From: Tipula vernalis
Taxonomy: Eukaryota > Arthropoda > Insecta > Diptera > Tipulidae
Length of the DNA: 64,000 bases
Direction: 5' to 3'
Assembly: GCA_958295665.1 (NCBI GenBank)
Contig: OY282560.1
Coordinates: 185,923,561 to 185,987,560 of the forward strand
A program made the position numbers and the translations under genes. The notes beneath the pieces were generated by a model. That model ran no database searches, was not told the origin of the DNA, and was given only the letters and a program-made list of their open reading frames with translations. Shown here one piece after another: positions 21,425-34,387 of the stretch; the first letter of the stretch is position 1; each line of letters begins with the position of its first letter.

Positions 21425-22215
21425 CAAGTGGTTGGCCAAAAAACTTGCGCACATATTGAAACCACATAAATGTTTTTTTAAAAGTCAATTACTTGTAGTG
21501 TTTTTTTATTCGCTCCGGATAGCAGCTATCGAGAGCCGTCATATGAAAAATGGCTCCGGATAGCGCTCCGTATAAATAGGTAGAGCCAAATATTTTTTTT
21601 ATCAAGTTTTCGCTAAATAATTGAATTAAAAATGATAGTTTGATGTTAAATAAGTTTAGTTTACCAATAAATAGCGCGTCAAATTTAAATTTAGGCGTAG
21701 AAAAATGACGGCTCTCGATAGCAGCTATCCGGAGCGAATAAAAAAACGCGAGTACTGTGTTTAAATTTAAAAAAATATGCTCAGTTTTCGGGCTGTAGCA
21801 CTACAAGATTGTTGCCCAGTTTCAATGACTGCGGTTGGAGCAAATTTTTCCTTGTCGCTGATATAGAAAAATAGAAGCAACGACTGTAAGTATGTACTCT
21901 ACAGTAAAAATTCGTTTTTTTTTGTGTTTTATTTACATGGCAATTCATAATATTTTGAGGTACAAATGTTTAAAATTTTTATCTTACATACAGTGCTGTT
22001 AAAGTGAAACATTGTGTAAGATTATCAAATTCTATGTTTTTGAAGAAATCGGTGAAAGGGATATCAGTGATAAAGAAAAATCTGCTGCAACCGCTGTCAT
22101 TGAAACTGGGCAACAACCTTATAGTGCTATAGCCAGAAAATGCCCTGCATATTTTTTTTTAAATTTGAACAGTCTAAAAAATATTTATGTGGTTTCAATA
22201 GTTGCGCAAGTTATT
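21425..22215 (+). mobile_element. Tc1-like element relic carrying a MITE
   Basis: The left end, after TA at 21423, reads CAAGTGGTTGGCC and then ACTTGCGCACATATTGAAAC with CACATAAATG following. Near 22180-22213 the reverse complement (ATTTATGTGGTTTCAATAGT then TGCGCAAGT) marks the right end. Inside, 22030-22145 encodes ISDKEKSAATAVIETGQQPY and IARKC, like the N-terminal HTH of a Tc1-type transposase. The rest of the gene is deleted. A ~250-bp MITE is inserted at 21499-21748. Confidence 0.7.
21499..21748. mobile_element. MITE with ~42-bp inverted ends (CTCCGGATAGC type)
   Basis: The left end reads TTTTTTTATTCGCTCCGGAT then AGCAGCTATCGAGAGCCGTCA. The right end is its near-perfect reverse complement ending in ATAAAAAAACGCG. 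A further CTCCGGATAGCGCTCCGTAT copy lies just inside. It has no coding capacity and sits inside a Tc1 relic. Its ends resemble those of the large element at 33906-38771. Confidence 0.85.
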
Positions 22216-22233
22216 AATTAAATTAAAAATTAA

Positions 22234-22420
22234 AGTAAAAATTTTGCTGGGAATTATTTATTAGGCAGTAATGTTAAAATGGAATTATATTTTCCCAAAA
22301 TTTGAAAAAATGCCAATCGCCACAGTATGCTTTGGAAAAAAATAATACCAAAATACAGTAAGAAAATCATAATAAATAAATTCCCAATCCCCTGGGAAAA
22401 CCAGAATAGTGCCACAGTGA
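22234..22420. repeat. Partial copy of the CCTGGGAAAACCAG MITE family
   Basis: The segment contains TTTCCCAAAATTTGAAAAAA, TGCCAATC, AATACCAAAATACAGTAAGA, and ends CTGGGAAAACCAGAATAGTG then CCACAG. The same order occurs in the right arm of the element at 58422-58704. Only one arm plus part of the centre is present here. Confidence 0.7.
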
Positions 22421-22919
22421 TGTTCGCCAAAATAATTGTTGTCTTTTAATCGTTGATTGTTCTAGTAAAAGGCAGTTTCTTGTCGAAACTAGGGCACACG
22501 TATCCGTCCTATCTCCTACCATGTTCAAAAGAAATAATAAATGCAATGTGAAATTGTTTGCCGCAAATTCAACCCAGATTAATATGTACGGAAATAAAAC
22601 TTTTAAGTTAAATTAAAGTTTTTGTAGAGACTTCATCTGGACGTTTATAATAGCAGATGCGTTGACAAAGCAATTATGGGTGCTGCTTTTTTGAAGTACT
22701 ATGGTTTATTGGTAGACTTTCGTCCATTTGCATTCGCTCTAAGGGAACAATAATGGGACCATCTTCCGAGCTGACGACGATTTCATCCGAATCAATGAGA
22801 GCTGCTATTTTTAAGGCACTAAGTCTTTATAAAGATAACAATAGTCAAATTAAATATTAGTAGTTCCAAAATAAAAGTAGCCCATGTTATCTCGACCTCA
22901 GAACCGCCACGCGCCTCAA
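22421..22919. other. Possible upstream remains of the gypsy element
   Basis: Chance ORFs only. The last ~80 bases (GCCACGCGCCTCAAAGGTTCG) may belong to the gypsy pol start that follows. Otherwise nothing is recognised. Confidence 0.3.
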
Positions 22920-25140
22920 AGGTTCGGCGCAAAGAAATAATTCGTCATCTTGCTAAACCAAGGAATTTGTCATCTCTCAGATTCAGATGTATTACAGCTT
23001 GTTAGAAAAAACGACGGATCATGGCGTCCTCGCGGCGATTATCGCATGTTGAATTCACAAACAAAACCTGATCGGTACCCTATTCCATTTCTAAATGATT
23101 TTTCGCATCAATTACACGGATGTAAAGTATTTTCTACAATATACCTATTTATTATAATTATTGAAGGGCCATGTAAGGGCCACGCACTGCGACCTAAAAG
23201 ATCTTTTGTGCTTGGACCCTGCTTAATTACCCGTCCAGTCAATATTCAGGCTCTTAATGAATCTGATAATACTGCCGACCAGTATGCGACACATCTATCT
23301 GGGCTCATTGCTCTCCCTCCTAGATATTTAATATAGCATGTACTTCTGCTAGAAAGACGGTAGCATTGGTACCCAAGGATTTCAAGAGGGCAGTCCCACT
23401 ACCGTATATTCCTCCCAATGTCCTGTCTTCCATATTAATTTTACTCTTACGAGTTGCTGGGAATGGAAAATCGCCTGTAAGTCATCCAGCTTAACAACAG
23501 GAAGGCTAAATAAAACATCCATCGACATATGCTGTTCCACCTTAGATTAGGGTTTTTTGTCAATGATTTCTCCTTCAGTGACATACTTTAACCTGTGCCA
23601 AATGGCCAACATGTGCCAAACGGCCTCAGTTACCAGTGGTTGCCTCGAGGAAGCAGCACGTATACTTGCGAATTGTGACCAGGTGACCCGTTACACAATT
23701 GTACCCATCATACAGCTGCCTAATACATGAAGGATAGCTCACGTGATGTGCACCGTCCTGGAAGGTTACGGAGCTGATAGATTAATCAACTCAACTTTGG
23801 TCCTCCCCCGCTAATAGACACCAACCAAACAACCACCACTTAACTATTTACATAATTAAGTCATATCATCAGGTTCCGCTGAAGATGATATTCCTAAAAT
23901 GTGTACGACAATGCGTACGAAACTTAACATTCTGTTTTCCATATTTTGATTACTTGCTTGTTGCGTCGCATTCTATGGAGGAACATTTGCTTCATCTTAA
24001 AATCGTTTTCGATCGAATAAAAGATGCAGGCTTGATTACGTTAGTAAATGTGTTTTTGCTGCGTCTGAGGTTTCTTACCTTGGTCACGAAATTTTGTCTG
24101 GTTACAATAAAACCATCCGCAACAAAAGTTGAGGCTATAAGTAGTATCCCTAGACCTGAAACAATTAAAAGCTTACGTATTTTCTTGGGCATCATAAACT
24201 TTTATAGAACATTTATTCCTAATGCCGAAATGAATTTCTCAAAAGAAGTAAAAAATATGAAAAAAAGAAAAATTGCTTGGAATGATGAAAGTAGCTGTGC
24301 ATCCGAACTCTGTAAATCTAAATTATACGATGCTGGAATCCGATTTGGCAGTTATGGTAGATACGTCAAATACAGCTATTGGTGCTGTAGTTCAATAGCG
24401 ATTGGCAGATATTTGGACGCCTCTAAGTTTTTTTTTTCAATTAAACTAAACGATGAACAACGTAAATAAAGGGCATATGATCGTCAGCTATTAGCAGCGT
24501 ACAGTTCAATTAAGCATATCAAATACTACCTCGAAGGCCGTTTATTCACACATTTTGTTATTATTTTATGATTTTTGTTTGGCTTGAAATCAATAGGGAT
24601 ATTAAGGAATATGGCTAGAGCCTGCATATCATGTCAGAAGTCAAAAGTTTCTAGACACGTTAAGTCTCCGATAGGTAGCATATAATATTTCAAGTAAACG
24701 TTTTGATGAAGCTGATCTGGACATTGTAGGTCCATTGCCACCATCCGAGGGGAACAGATATTGTATAACATTAATCGATAGGTGGCAGATAAAGCACGGA
24801 GACCATGACAAATGCTATAATCAAGGATTGGATTTAGCGTACCAGCTAGTATTACAATTATGAAGGACCTTTCCCTGTCATAAGCCGAGCCGTTAAATAT
24901 TTAGCAGTAAGAAAGGAACAGGGAATCGAATATATAAATAAATAGACTAAAAAATGTTTTTTTCTTTTTTAAAGTGAGCCAAAGCATATAGATACACCAT
25001 CGTTAACTCCAGCAATAGATACATCAGATAAAGTAGTTCAACAAAACCCCAGAGCAAGAGGGTAACATTTCGTCAGACAGTAGAGTTTTCTTCGCTTGCT
25101 GAATCGGGGCGTCAAATAAAACGCCCAGTTAGGTTCAGAT
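22920..25140 (+). mobile_element. Ty3/gypsy pol relic, interrupted
   Basis: Plus-strand pol fragments in order: an RT segment (KNDGSWRPRGDYRMLNSQTK, PDRYPIPFLNDFSHQLHGCK, 22985-23140); an unrelated ~700-bp block; RT continuation (YHQVPLK; then CFPYFDYLLVASHSMEEHLL, with FDYLL at the place of the YIDDLL catalytic box); FLGIINFYR (24180-24210); RNase H remnants (AYDRQLLAAYSSIKH, 24475-24520); integrase remnants (ARACISCQKSKVSRHVKSPI, then DLDIVGPLPPSEGNRYC, 24610-24760); and a C-terminal GRQIKRPVRFR-like end (25105-25140). The second RT catalytic Asp is altered and frames are broken. No LTRs were recognised. Confidence 0.85.
23152..23850. other. Insertion of unknown type inside the gypsy RT
   Basis: The RT reading breaks after KVFSTIYLF and resumes with SYHQVPLK. 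The ~700-bp intervening block is less AT-rich than the gypsy relic and is bounded by CTATTTA on both sides (23145-23151 and 23844-23850), a possible 7-bp target duplication. I see no terminal inverted repeats, tail or protein motif. Confidence 0.5.
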
Positions 25141-25518
25141 AGTAGCGTTTAGTAGTAATTGAAAAAAAAAAAAAAAAAAAAAGTGTCGCAGTTCAGAAAA
25201 TGGTTATCTTCCATAAAATTTCATTTCTAATAAAATTACGTGAAATAGCCTCCTATAATTTGCTAATAGTGTCAAAATGCGTATAATATACACACACATA
25301 CATCGATAAAATGTATATCATGATAGAAAATATCAGTGGACTTGCATAGTATAGACAGCGGGTTAGCTATGATTTGCAATTGATGATCAGTTGGAATCTT
25401 TTTCGGAGAAAATACCATCGTCACGTTTTACACATTATAATTAAACCTAACTTTAAATTCACACCCGTAAATATGCGAAAATTTACGAAAAAAACTAACA
25501 CTACACGACGATTCGCTT
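25141..25518. other. Gypsy 3' side and A-rich run
   Basis: A run of about 22 A lies at 25161-25182. Beyond it is AT-rich sequence in which no LTR or gene could be recognised. Confidence 0.3.
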
Positions 25519-25585
25519 TGTGAAACATAAATTTTGAGTCATTTTGGTTAACATCACCAAAGTGACTCAAACTTTCTGTTTCACA
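25519..25585. repeat. Small hairpin (30-bp arms)
   Basis: TGTGAAACATAAATTTTGAG TCATTTTGGT pairs with ACCAAAGTGACTCAAACTTT CTGTTTCACA across a short loop, with four mismatches. It may be the core of a tiny MITE. GATTCGCT words lie just outside both arms (near 25509 and 25618). Confidence 0.75.
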
Positions 25586-25699
25586 AATCAGTTAAAGAAT
25601 TTTGTTGTCAAAAAGTGATTCGCTCATTCATCAGTTTTTTGAATCAAAAAAATTGAGCTGGTATTTTACATAAAGGGTAAACATTTTTTTTTTTTTTTG

Positions 25700-27840
25700 T
25701 TTGTTTGTTTATATCTTTGAAATCTGAAGAGAATTGGTTCACATCGGTAACTCCTTCAAAATATTTTAATCAGACGCCCTCGAAGCTTATTCTACAAGTA
25801 AAAATATTAATATACAAAGACAATTCTTTTTATTTTATTTTATGTTATTAATTTATTAACAAAATATTTAAAATATTTGTTTTTAATTCAAAAATATACA
25901 ATAAAAAATTTTTAATTTTAATTTAATTAATAGCTTTCTGCTCTAAAAAAAAATTGTAAAAATAAATGAAATAAAATACATATTTTAATATGTACTTGGG
26001 CTTACAGTTCAGTTTTGTGTATTTTGTTATATTGTGGCACCATTTTAAAATTCATAATTGTAAAATGGTGTAATTTTTATTTTAAATAAAAATTTCATTT
26101 TATTTCAAGTCCATTGTGATTGATTTCTTTATTTGATTAATTTACCTATTAACTATTTAATTAAGTAGAATAAAAAAAAAAAATGCTAAAGATTATTGTG
26201 ATTTATGGAATTTATAATATATTTTTTTAATTCATGTTTTATTTAATTAAATATGGTAATTTACAAATCTTTTAAATATGAAATAGATTTTTCTATCTAT
26301 GTATAATTATTTTTTAAAGGATGGTACTTTTTTTTTTTTTGTTATTTATTTTTAAATATAATCGTATTAATTAATTTTCTGTACTTTTCATTGCGAAGGT
26401 ACATATGTACATACATCTAAAAAAGACACTGTCTATAAAATGTCTAACTGATTTTTGTCTAATAAAATATGGCATCTCAATAAATCTTGTATAGGTACAT
26501 TATTTTGCTACTACCAGATTTTTTAAATGTATTGTGATCATGATTAACAACAATTAAAACATTTGTATTTTGTTAAATTGGCACTATTGTTCTAAACTTT
26601 AAATTTAAATCAGTTAGGTGTTTTTGTCGGAGTGGAAAATTGAAGGATGTTTGCTTTCGTTTGATCACATTACATTCGCTATTTATTTAATTAAAATCAA
26701 ATTATGTATTTGTGTTTTCTTTGTAATAAAAATAATTTGTTTCTATCATTATTGAAATAAATCAATGGACTTAACTATTATATTTATTAGGAGGGTAATT
26801 AGGCGTTCTTCTTTCAATCTTTTATTTTTTTTTTATATATATTCAATAGTAAATTGTAATCGTTGATTAGGTAAATTATTCTTTGTGTTATATGTATATA
26901 AATTTATGCGCGAGAACAAAGAAATATATTTTTTTTTATAAATATATATATTATAAATTTTTTAATTTATTTACAATATCTATCAAAATAAATAATTAAT
27001 TAATTAATAGATTTACCTAGTAATTTTTGTTTTATTTTATTATAATTTTTGTTAATTAAATGAACACGATATTTAACTGCCTTGTAAATAGCGAAAGATA
27101 AAATAAATTTTTATTTAATAATTACAATAAATATGTTTATTAAAAATTCATAAGAAATCGTTTCTTTAAATTTTACTCCTTCAAAAGTGTTTCACAGAAA
27201 AACTAAAATGGTGTATTTAGACCACCATTTTGTCGGTAATTAAATTTTATATTCCATTCTTTATAAATTAAATTAATAATATAAACCGAAAAACAAATTA
27301 AAAAAGACTTAAATTAAAATAATGTATTAACTTATAATTTTAACATTTATAATTTTGATTTTTTTTAAATTTATTTAGAGTTTTGTGCATTACATGTTCT
27401 TTTGTTATACATTTAGTTTGTTTTATTTATCTTTATTAGGTAATTTTTTTTAATTAAACATAAAAACACGCTATAAAAATAATGTAATTTATCATTTTTA
27501 AATACAATTATTATGTATAAATTAATGTTTGATTATAGCATTATTTATTTTGAGTTTGTCGTCACAGTGTAGTCCAGTCTGGAAATTTTAGAAAAAAAAA
27601 AAAAAATGTTAATATTTTGTGAAATGGAAAAAATGAAATAGAATTGGAAATTTTATAGTGATAATAAATATACATAATTAGTTAAAATAAAACAAATGTT
27701 TATTTTATTTTTAATTTTATTTAGGTATGTACGAGTATATCCTTATAGTGAAATTATTTTTATTTGTCAAATAACCCAAGTTATAATTTCATAGGTTTAC
27801 AATCACACTACAAATAAAAAAGATAAAAAAAGTATTAGTA
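25700..27840. other. Extremely AT-rich tract
   Basis: About 2 kb dominated by A/T homopolymer runs and ATTTAATT-type words, with very few G or C. There are no ORFs of interest, RNA genes or repeats with definable ends. It resembles degenerate intergenic or matrix-attachment-like DNA; the function is unknown. Confidence 0.6.
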
Positions 27841-28031
27841 GTGGTTTTAACTCGCATTTTAATTAAGCCACGTTATTGGTTGGGAAACATCAATCAGTTT
27901 GAACGTGTGACAACGATGATAATTTAAACTAAAATTACAAAGCAACCGTATTAAGATCCGAAAATCTAGATAAATCCAAAATTTCGGTTTTCGAGAATAT
28001 CTTCTCTGTAAAAGATCACGTAACTCACTTA

Positions 28032-28560
28032 CAGAGGTACAAAAAACTATTCGCACACCGTTGAAATGCGTGGATTAATGTGAATTTTTTTAAAAACAAG
28101 CAAGCTAGAACAGAACCTTACAATAATTATCAAAAATAATATAATATAATATTCACTGTTAAAAAAATTAAGCTAAACCTTCAAAATGTCTAGCAAAGTT
28201 CAGACAAAAGATTATTCGTGCACATTAAAAAAATTCAAATGATTGCTTCATTAATTGCACCGTCAAGATGATTTAATATTCTTTGTGATTGCCATGGATG
28301 CTAATCACAGCCAGCCGACTCTTGTATCTGACCCCATTCTTCCAAAATTTGTGTCTTGAGTTCAGTATTAAGTGATATGTTGTATTTCCGGATATTGCAG
28401 CCTAGTACTACCAAACGAAGTTCGATGTGGTTTAGGTCGGGTGATGGCGAATTTCTCATACTTGTCCATTTTATAGTCAATAAATAAACTCAATATTTCC
28501 CACACCACGGCAGGGGGTCTTTTTTTAAGCATAAAAATTTCACAATTTGTTCAAAATTGC
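28032..28560 (-). mobile_element. Tc1-like element, 3' half relic
   Basis: TA at 28030 is followed by CAGAGGTACAAAAAACTATT CGCACACC, a Tc1-type inverted end. The minus strand contains SPSPDLNHIE near 28430 (the third catalytic block with Glu), then NIRKYNISLNTELKTQILEE and WGQIQES, the usual C-terminal Tc1 sequence. The opposite end and the N-terminal half are not found. Frames are broken. Confidence 0.7.
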
Positions 28561-30229
28561 AACAAACCGTGATTATACAAAATATTTCGAGAGGTTCAAA
28601 TTGAAATCTGGATGGGGAATAGTTCAGAGATACATGCTTCTCTTCCTTCTCATACCAACAGCCTTAAATTTGATATGGAACTGCTTCGACATTAGAAATG
28701 TTTACTTCCCAGGTCCCAAAGTGTGTTGCTGTCATTTTGTTTTCAATGATTTGCAAGCGGGTTTCCAATAATTTATTAGTACAAAAGTATTAGAGCGTTC
28801 CAATGTTCCAAAAACAATTTGTAAATAAGTTGAATTGCATGCGTGAGAATTTAAGTTAGAACCCGCCACCGGTCATTTCCACCTTTATGTACCTTAAAAA
28901 CATCTCTACGTCATACCTTTCTAGAACAATTATTATTTATTATTAAGTCGTATAATTTGTTTGTGTTAATATTAATCTTATTATTCAATAAGTATCTGTA
29001 TTGTCTTTGTTTACAAATCGTGAGTTCCTCCACACGGTTCATAATATCACCTTTCCTTATTTTATATAGAATTTTTATGTTATTATTTAATTGTGTTGAG
29101 TTGAATTAATGTGAAGAGCAAACCTCGATTTAACTGACCAAATTTTTTTCTTGTGTCACTACTTTTTTTTTCATATCTATTAGGATCTAAAACGAACCAA
29201 AAAAAATTGCTCTAATCGGAGGTGGTTTAAACATGACGAAACTCCGTTGCTTGTTTAAAATCTCTTACACGAAATGTAAGTGAAATGAGTACTTCTTTAT
29301 ACAAAACGAAGACTGACAAATTTTTTTTTGTCTAAAAATAAAAATCGATGGGTTCTCTGTATGATTTTAATGGTAATTAAATCGTAAGTAAAAGAGGTTC
29401 AAATTTTATCCATAATTTATAGAGTTATCTAAGCATTTACAGTAACATTTCTCCATATTTTGAGTTTTCAATACATTATAGTATCCTCGATAGACTAAAA
29501 TGGGCCCGCTCAAACGACACTGGTTTTGAAATTTGTGTCTAACATTGGACCAATATACCGATTTCTTTCTGTTTATAATAACTAGTGGTATATCTCGTGG
29601 ATCATCCGGCATATAAAGACTGCGTACCTGCAGAAATTCAACAATTTTTGGAGAATATACATATATAACCGAATACAAAAGGTAGTGGAACAACTGAAAC
29701 GGACATCCAAACTTTTTCAGCAAACAACGCTGGGGCACCTCACATCTTACTGTTATCTCTTATGTGTTGTTTAAACCTTTGAACAAATGATCTTCTAGTT
29801 AAAAAGCTGGACTATCTGAACAAGTAAATTTATAAACTCCGGTATCTAACGATTGATTGAGTTTTGTTTTTAAATCCAATTCCAATTTTTGTTGAGTTTA
29901 GAATGAAACTTTGAAGCCAAAGCTTCGAAATATTTTTTAGATAGTATGACTCGTGTATCCATTCTATTCCACGGTAATATATTTACTGGTGGTATTTTTA
30001 AAAAATCAACTGTTGTAAATTATTACCCTATTTCACTCATTTGATGTCGCTTTTTCTAGTATATTATTTAAAAACAAACATTTCTGGTGAAGCAGAATAG
30101 CTACTACGAAAAATACATACCACCTTTGATAATTTTGTTGATGGACGAAAAATTCTGGTAAATTGGTATGACAATGAAAGGATACTAATGTATAATCAAA
30201 AAACAAACAGCTCAAAAGCCTCATGTCAC
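28561..30229. other. No recognisable gene
   Basis: AT-rich. A 110-codon minus-strand ORF at 29406-29738 has no family features I recognise and is treated as chance. The region may include undetected remains of the Tc1 element on its left and the BEL element on its right. Confidence 0.35.
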
Positions 30230-32800
30230 AATCCACAACCTTATTTACACCACGAATCATCGCCAGCAATAAAGGAACTACCAGAAACAATATTGGGACA
30301 ATTGGATCGGTTTCATGGCGGTACAAAAGTTATACTGTGGGAGTTTGAAACAATTGTAAATGGCAAACACGTCGCGTGTTACGCTTCCTATGTGGGAAAG
30401 TTTGCAATTGTTTCTTGAAAATCGATTCAGAATGTTAGAAGCCATAACACCAAACAATCACAAACAATTTACCACAAGGCATTTGGTTGAAGGGCGACCT
30501 GATTATATAAAACCTAGCCAATTATGCTTCAACTGTTTTAGAAGTGGTTACTAGCCCAACACAATAACAGCTATGCGCTATTTAATCAGCAACATCATTC
30601 CTTATTGCATGGAACCACAATAAAAGGAACTTCTACTGATGATAAACTGATAAAACAAAATCGCAATGAAGCATTTGCCAATTCACAAATTCTATTCGCG
30701 ACGGCACTTGTTAAAGTTCACTCATCTTTTGGCAGACAAGTAACCTTTCGAGCCCTTCATGACCAAGGCTCGCAAGCAACCTTTATAACTGAGGCATCGG
30801 TCAACAAATTAGGGTTAAAGCGGAAATTCGTTAATGTACCAATAATTGGGGTTGGCTCGGTTAATGCTGCTAAAGCAAATGCGATGGTGAACCCCGAAAT
30901 TTGATCTAATACAGTACTCTGGTATCAAAATAAAAACGAATCTTTTCGTGACCAAAACTATTACCAAACAAATTCCCGCGAAAAGCGTGTTAATATCAAA
31001 ATGGCCCTCCCTCCATAAAGTGAACCTATCGACACATTATTCGGTGTGGACGTATTTAGATATGTTTCTCTCGATGGCCTTATTAAAAGTTACAATGGTT
31101 CACAAAAATACTTCATACGTTGGGTAATAATTGAAGACTTCTACTTAAAGGTGCACAAACCATCATTGGGAACTCTCGAAATGGAGCAATTGCCACCCTG
31201 ATATCGTTGGAAAAACGGCTGATTAATAATCCAAGTCATCGCAATGTATATTGCAAGAGTTCATGAAGGAATATCTCGGCCAAAATCACATGGAAATTAT
31301 CAAACAGCCACACCTTACGAGAGTAGTCCCTGAAGTACCCGGCCTGACAATGAAAACACGAAAAATTTGGGAAAAATATCTTTATTTCTAAACATAGTCT
31401 CCGTTTAGCTCCGCTTCGACACTCTGTTTATTGTGAGAACCGTCGAGCAATTAAAAATAGCCATCAACCGCAGGCTCCAAAAACTGGCGCATTGTCTTGA
31501 TGAAGCAACACTTTTTTTTCGCCAAATGCAGCTGTTTTTTTGTTGATCACTAAAACGCTGCAATAATTTTTATTGCTGTGACAATCGCTTTGTTGCTGTG
31601 AAACGTCGCTGAACATTCGATTGAAACATACAGAAGATGCTGTTTTTGTTCGTTTGTGAGCAAACGCGACACTTATGGCACAGCTTTCTCATGCCCAAAT
31701 TTTCATCCAATATGCGATGTACCGCATCTTTTGAAATGCTGGCTCGCGCATTTTCAATCGACGATCATCTAATAACATATTTTGTGAATTTTCGTCACCA
31801 TTTCTGGCGTGGTCACCTCATTTGTTCGACCACTGCGATGTTCTTTTTTGGCACCTCGTACGGCCCCGTTTAAACTGTGCCACCCAATAGCTTGCTGTTG
31901 TAAACGAAGGAGCAGACTCCCCCCGAGTAGAATCTTGCTCTGCTTTACGGATTCACTGAGAGCGTTCACTATAGATGGTTGTCAAACTTAAGCTTTATAT
32001 AAGGTTGGGACTTTCGACCATAGTAATTTTTTTCAAACAACAACTGCAATCTACACGCAGTTTGTTTACTTCTGGGACTATCCTCGTAAAATCAATCGTG
32101 CATATGACATGCCACACCAGTTACGAGGGAAAGCAAGCAACTGCTAAGCTTAGAGAGTGCTATTTGACGCTTCACGAAAATGGTCGGAATTTGGTTGTTG
32201 ATGAGACCAACTATTCAACCGGAACTCGTAACTATAATAATGAACTGGCGAACATAAAGGATTGTATTCACGGTGATATTAAGAACGCTAACGATACTGA
32301 CTTTCAACAAATCGTTAGGCGATCAAGTTCGGATTAGAGTATGTATCTCCGTGCATCATATCTGCTAAAATATTTCTACGAATCTATGGTTGGCATGTGT
32401 GAGTTGGGATGATCCTCTTCCTGAAAATATTGAAACGAAATGGCTAACATACCGAAACGAGTTACCATCAATATCACTCATTTGTCACTTTGACACAAAA
32501 ACCTCTCGTATGAAGAAATGAGTATAATATTTTTGGAAAATAAAAGTGGTCTTAGCTCACGGTCATTAAGTCCCATCGGAAATGATACCAACGATTTGGC
32601 GACGCTATCAATTTTGTTCCATGTATTCTAAGTTAGAATAAAAACCATTATTCATAATGACAACTAACACAAAGAGTGTACCAACATTTCTGGCAACGAC
32701 GCATAACAGAATATCTAAGTCGATTATAACAAAAACTTCCTGGCACTGGTGGATTAACATGAGTCGTTACACTTAAACACGAAACTCTATGTAAAAAACG
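30230..32800 (+). mobile_element. BEL/Pao retrotransposon relic
   Basis: Plus-strand fragments in element order. Gag end (ELPETILGQLDRFHGG, then LPMWESLQLFLENRFRMLEA) and a half zinc knuckle (QLCFNCFRSGY) span 30270-30555. An aspartic protease (ALHDQGSQATFITEASVNKL) lies at 30745-30880. The pol start (SLEKRLINNPSHRNVYCK, 31200-31290) is followed by a thumb/Pao segment (WDDPLPENIETKWLTYRNEL, 32410-32470) and the integrase C-terminus (VYQHFWQRRITEYLSRL, 32660-32730). The RT catalytic core and most of the integrase are missing. A mariner relic is inserted at about 31375-31985. No LTR was found. It is distinct from the BEL element at 49.7-54.8 kb. Confidence 0.8.
31375..31985 (-). pseudogene. Mariner relic (internally deleted) inside the BEL relic
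   Basis: The minus strand reads TTPEMVTKIHKI, an HTH remnant, VSRLLTNEQKQH, ECSATFHSNKA, then jumps to LAKKKCCF (the block before the second catalytic Asp) and ends near EAELNGDYV just inside 31380. This is a DD34D mariner of the Mos1/irritans kind that has lost its catalytic centre. It interrupts BEL pol between the RT start and the Pao segment. Inverted ends are not distinguishable. Confidence 0.7.
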
Positions 32801-33905
32801 ACCAATATCAAAAAGTTGCCCTCTTCCAATCAGCTTTAGTTTTTTTCACAAAAGTTGTAGATAACTTCATAGCAAAAAAAGGGATACGAAGCATTATATT
32901 CCATTGTGTTTGTGTCAACTTTGTTGACAGTGGGCCAAAATGTCTAAGATAGACGACACTATTGGATTTTCGATTATTTATTTTGGGCAATCTTGGTTGC
33001 CAATACTGTACTGGCACAACCATACTGTATTTATTTATTAACCAACAGTCATTTGGGGGCAACTTTATGAAGACCATCAATCGGGAATGTTTATTTAATT
33101 GAAAGCAATTTAGGTGTAAGTAGTGAATATCATAACGTATGATAAGACAAACTGTTCACCTTTTTATTTTTAATTTTTTTAACGTCATACGTTTTTTGCA
33201 GCTTTCTTAGGGGTACAACTTTTCACGTTTCTCATAGGAATCCATAGTAAAAATGATATTTTTTAAAAAGGACGAATGTTATAAAAATTGAATCCAACAG
33301 TTTTCTACATATTTTTAACAATAACTTTTAAGGAGGACTAGCTATATTGGTATTAAATAAATATTATTTGCTGAACTATTAAAATTAAATTATGTCTAAA
33401 ATATATTTTTCATTTTGAAAAATCATCAAAGTTGGCTCTGATGAAGTAAAATATGTATGTCACCCTTTTTCTCTACTTTGTTATTTACCATACAGATCGA
33501 TTATTTGACAGCTAAAAAATATACTATCGTAAAATGTTTCAAAATAACTTAATTTTAATAAAAAATTAACCACAGAAAAAACTCAAACGGCACAAGATTT
33601 AACTTAAATATTACGGATTTGCCAACTCTGTTTTTTTTTCGGGCCGATTTTCACAAAAACAAAATTACCGGCTTAGATTAAAATGAAATTCACGTTTTCA
33701 ATAAAAATTCAATGTTTTTGTTCTCTAAGTAAAATACCCTAAAAATGCAGTTAAAATGATTTGAAGATTTGTATTTGTAGTTAATAGCAGAAAAGTACTT
33801 GCAATAGTTATATTTACTTTTACTAGTGTACTCAGATGTACATATATAGTTCTATCTGTAAACAAAAACAGAAAAATACGAGAAAAAAATTATTTAATCA
33901 CAAAA
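32801..33905. other. No recognisable feature
   Basis: AT-rich DNA with chance ORFs. It may include the 3' end of the BEL relic; no LTR was recognised. Confidence 0.35.
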
Positions 33906-34387
33906 GCCGCATTTTTTTATTAGCTCTGGATAGCAGTGTCGGAAGCACATGGGAAATTTCTATTGAAAGTTTTGGTATCACACACATCTGCCCCTAGAAA
34001 AACTAAAATTTTACCTAACTTCATGCAGTTGTATGACATTTCTTCAAAATAAAAAATCGGGAGAATAAAAAGGTGTTGATGTACACTTATTAGCTGGGCC
34101 AACTAAATTGGAATTGCTACAACAAGAATATAACAAAAAAAAAGAAAAATTTAAATCTCAAGTGAAAGACACATTTTGACACAAAATCTTTGTTGCTTGC
34201 ACAAACCGAAAACTACACTGAATACCATATTCTCGAAGTGGAAAAATCATTAAACGATAAGAGGAACAAATCATTCGAAGCCGTTATGAAAAAGATGTAT
34301 ATTTAAATTCACTGAAGATGTATATTTGAAATTATTTAATATTTTAAAACTTATCCAACAATGTATTTCTGCTTCTTAAAAATTAAA

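Noticed and set aside
29406..29738. 110-codon minus-strand ORF as a gene
   Set aside because: No domain, no splice context and composition like the surrounding AT-rich DNA; left unassigned.
31975..32337. 120-codon plus-strand ORF as a host gene
   Set aside because: It lies between BEL pol remnants, just after the inserted mariner; no motif recognised. Most likely BEL sequence or chance.
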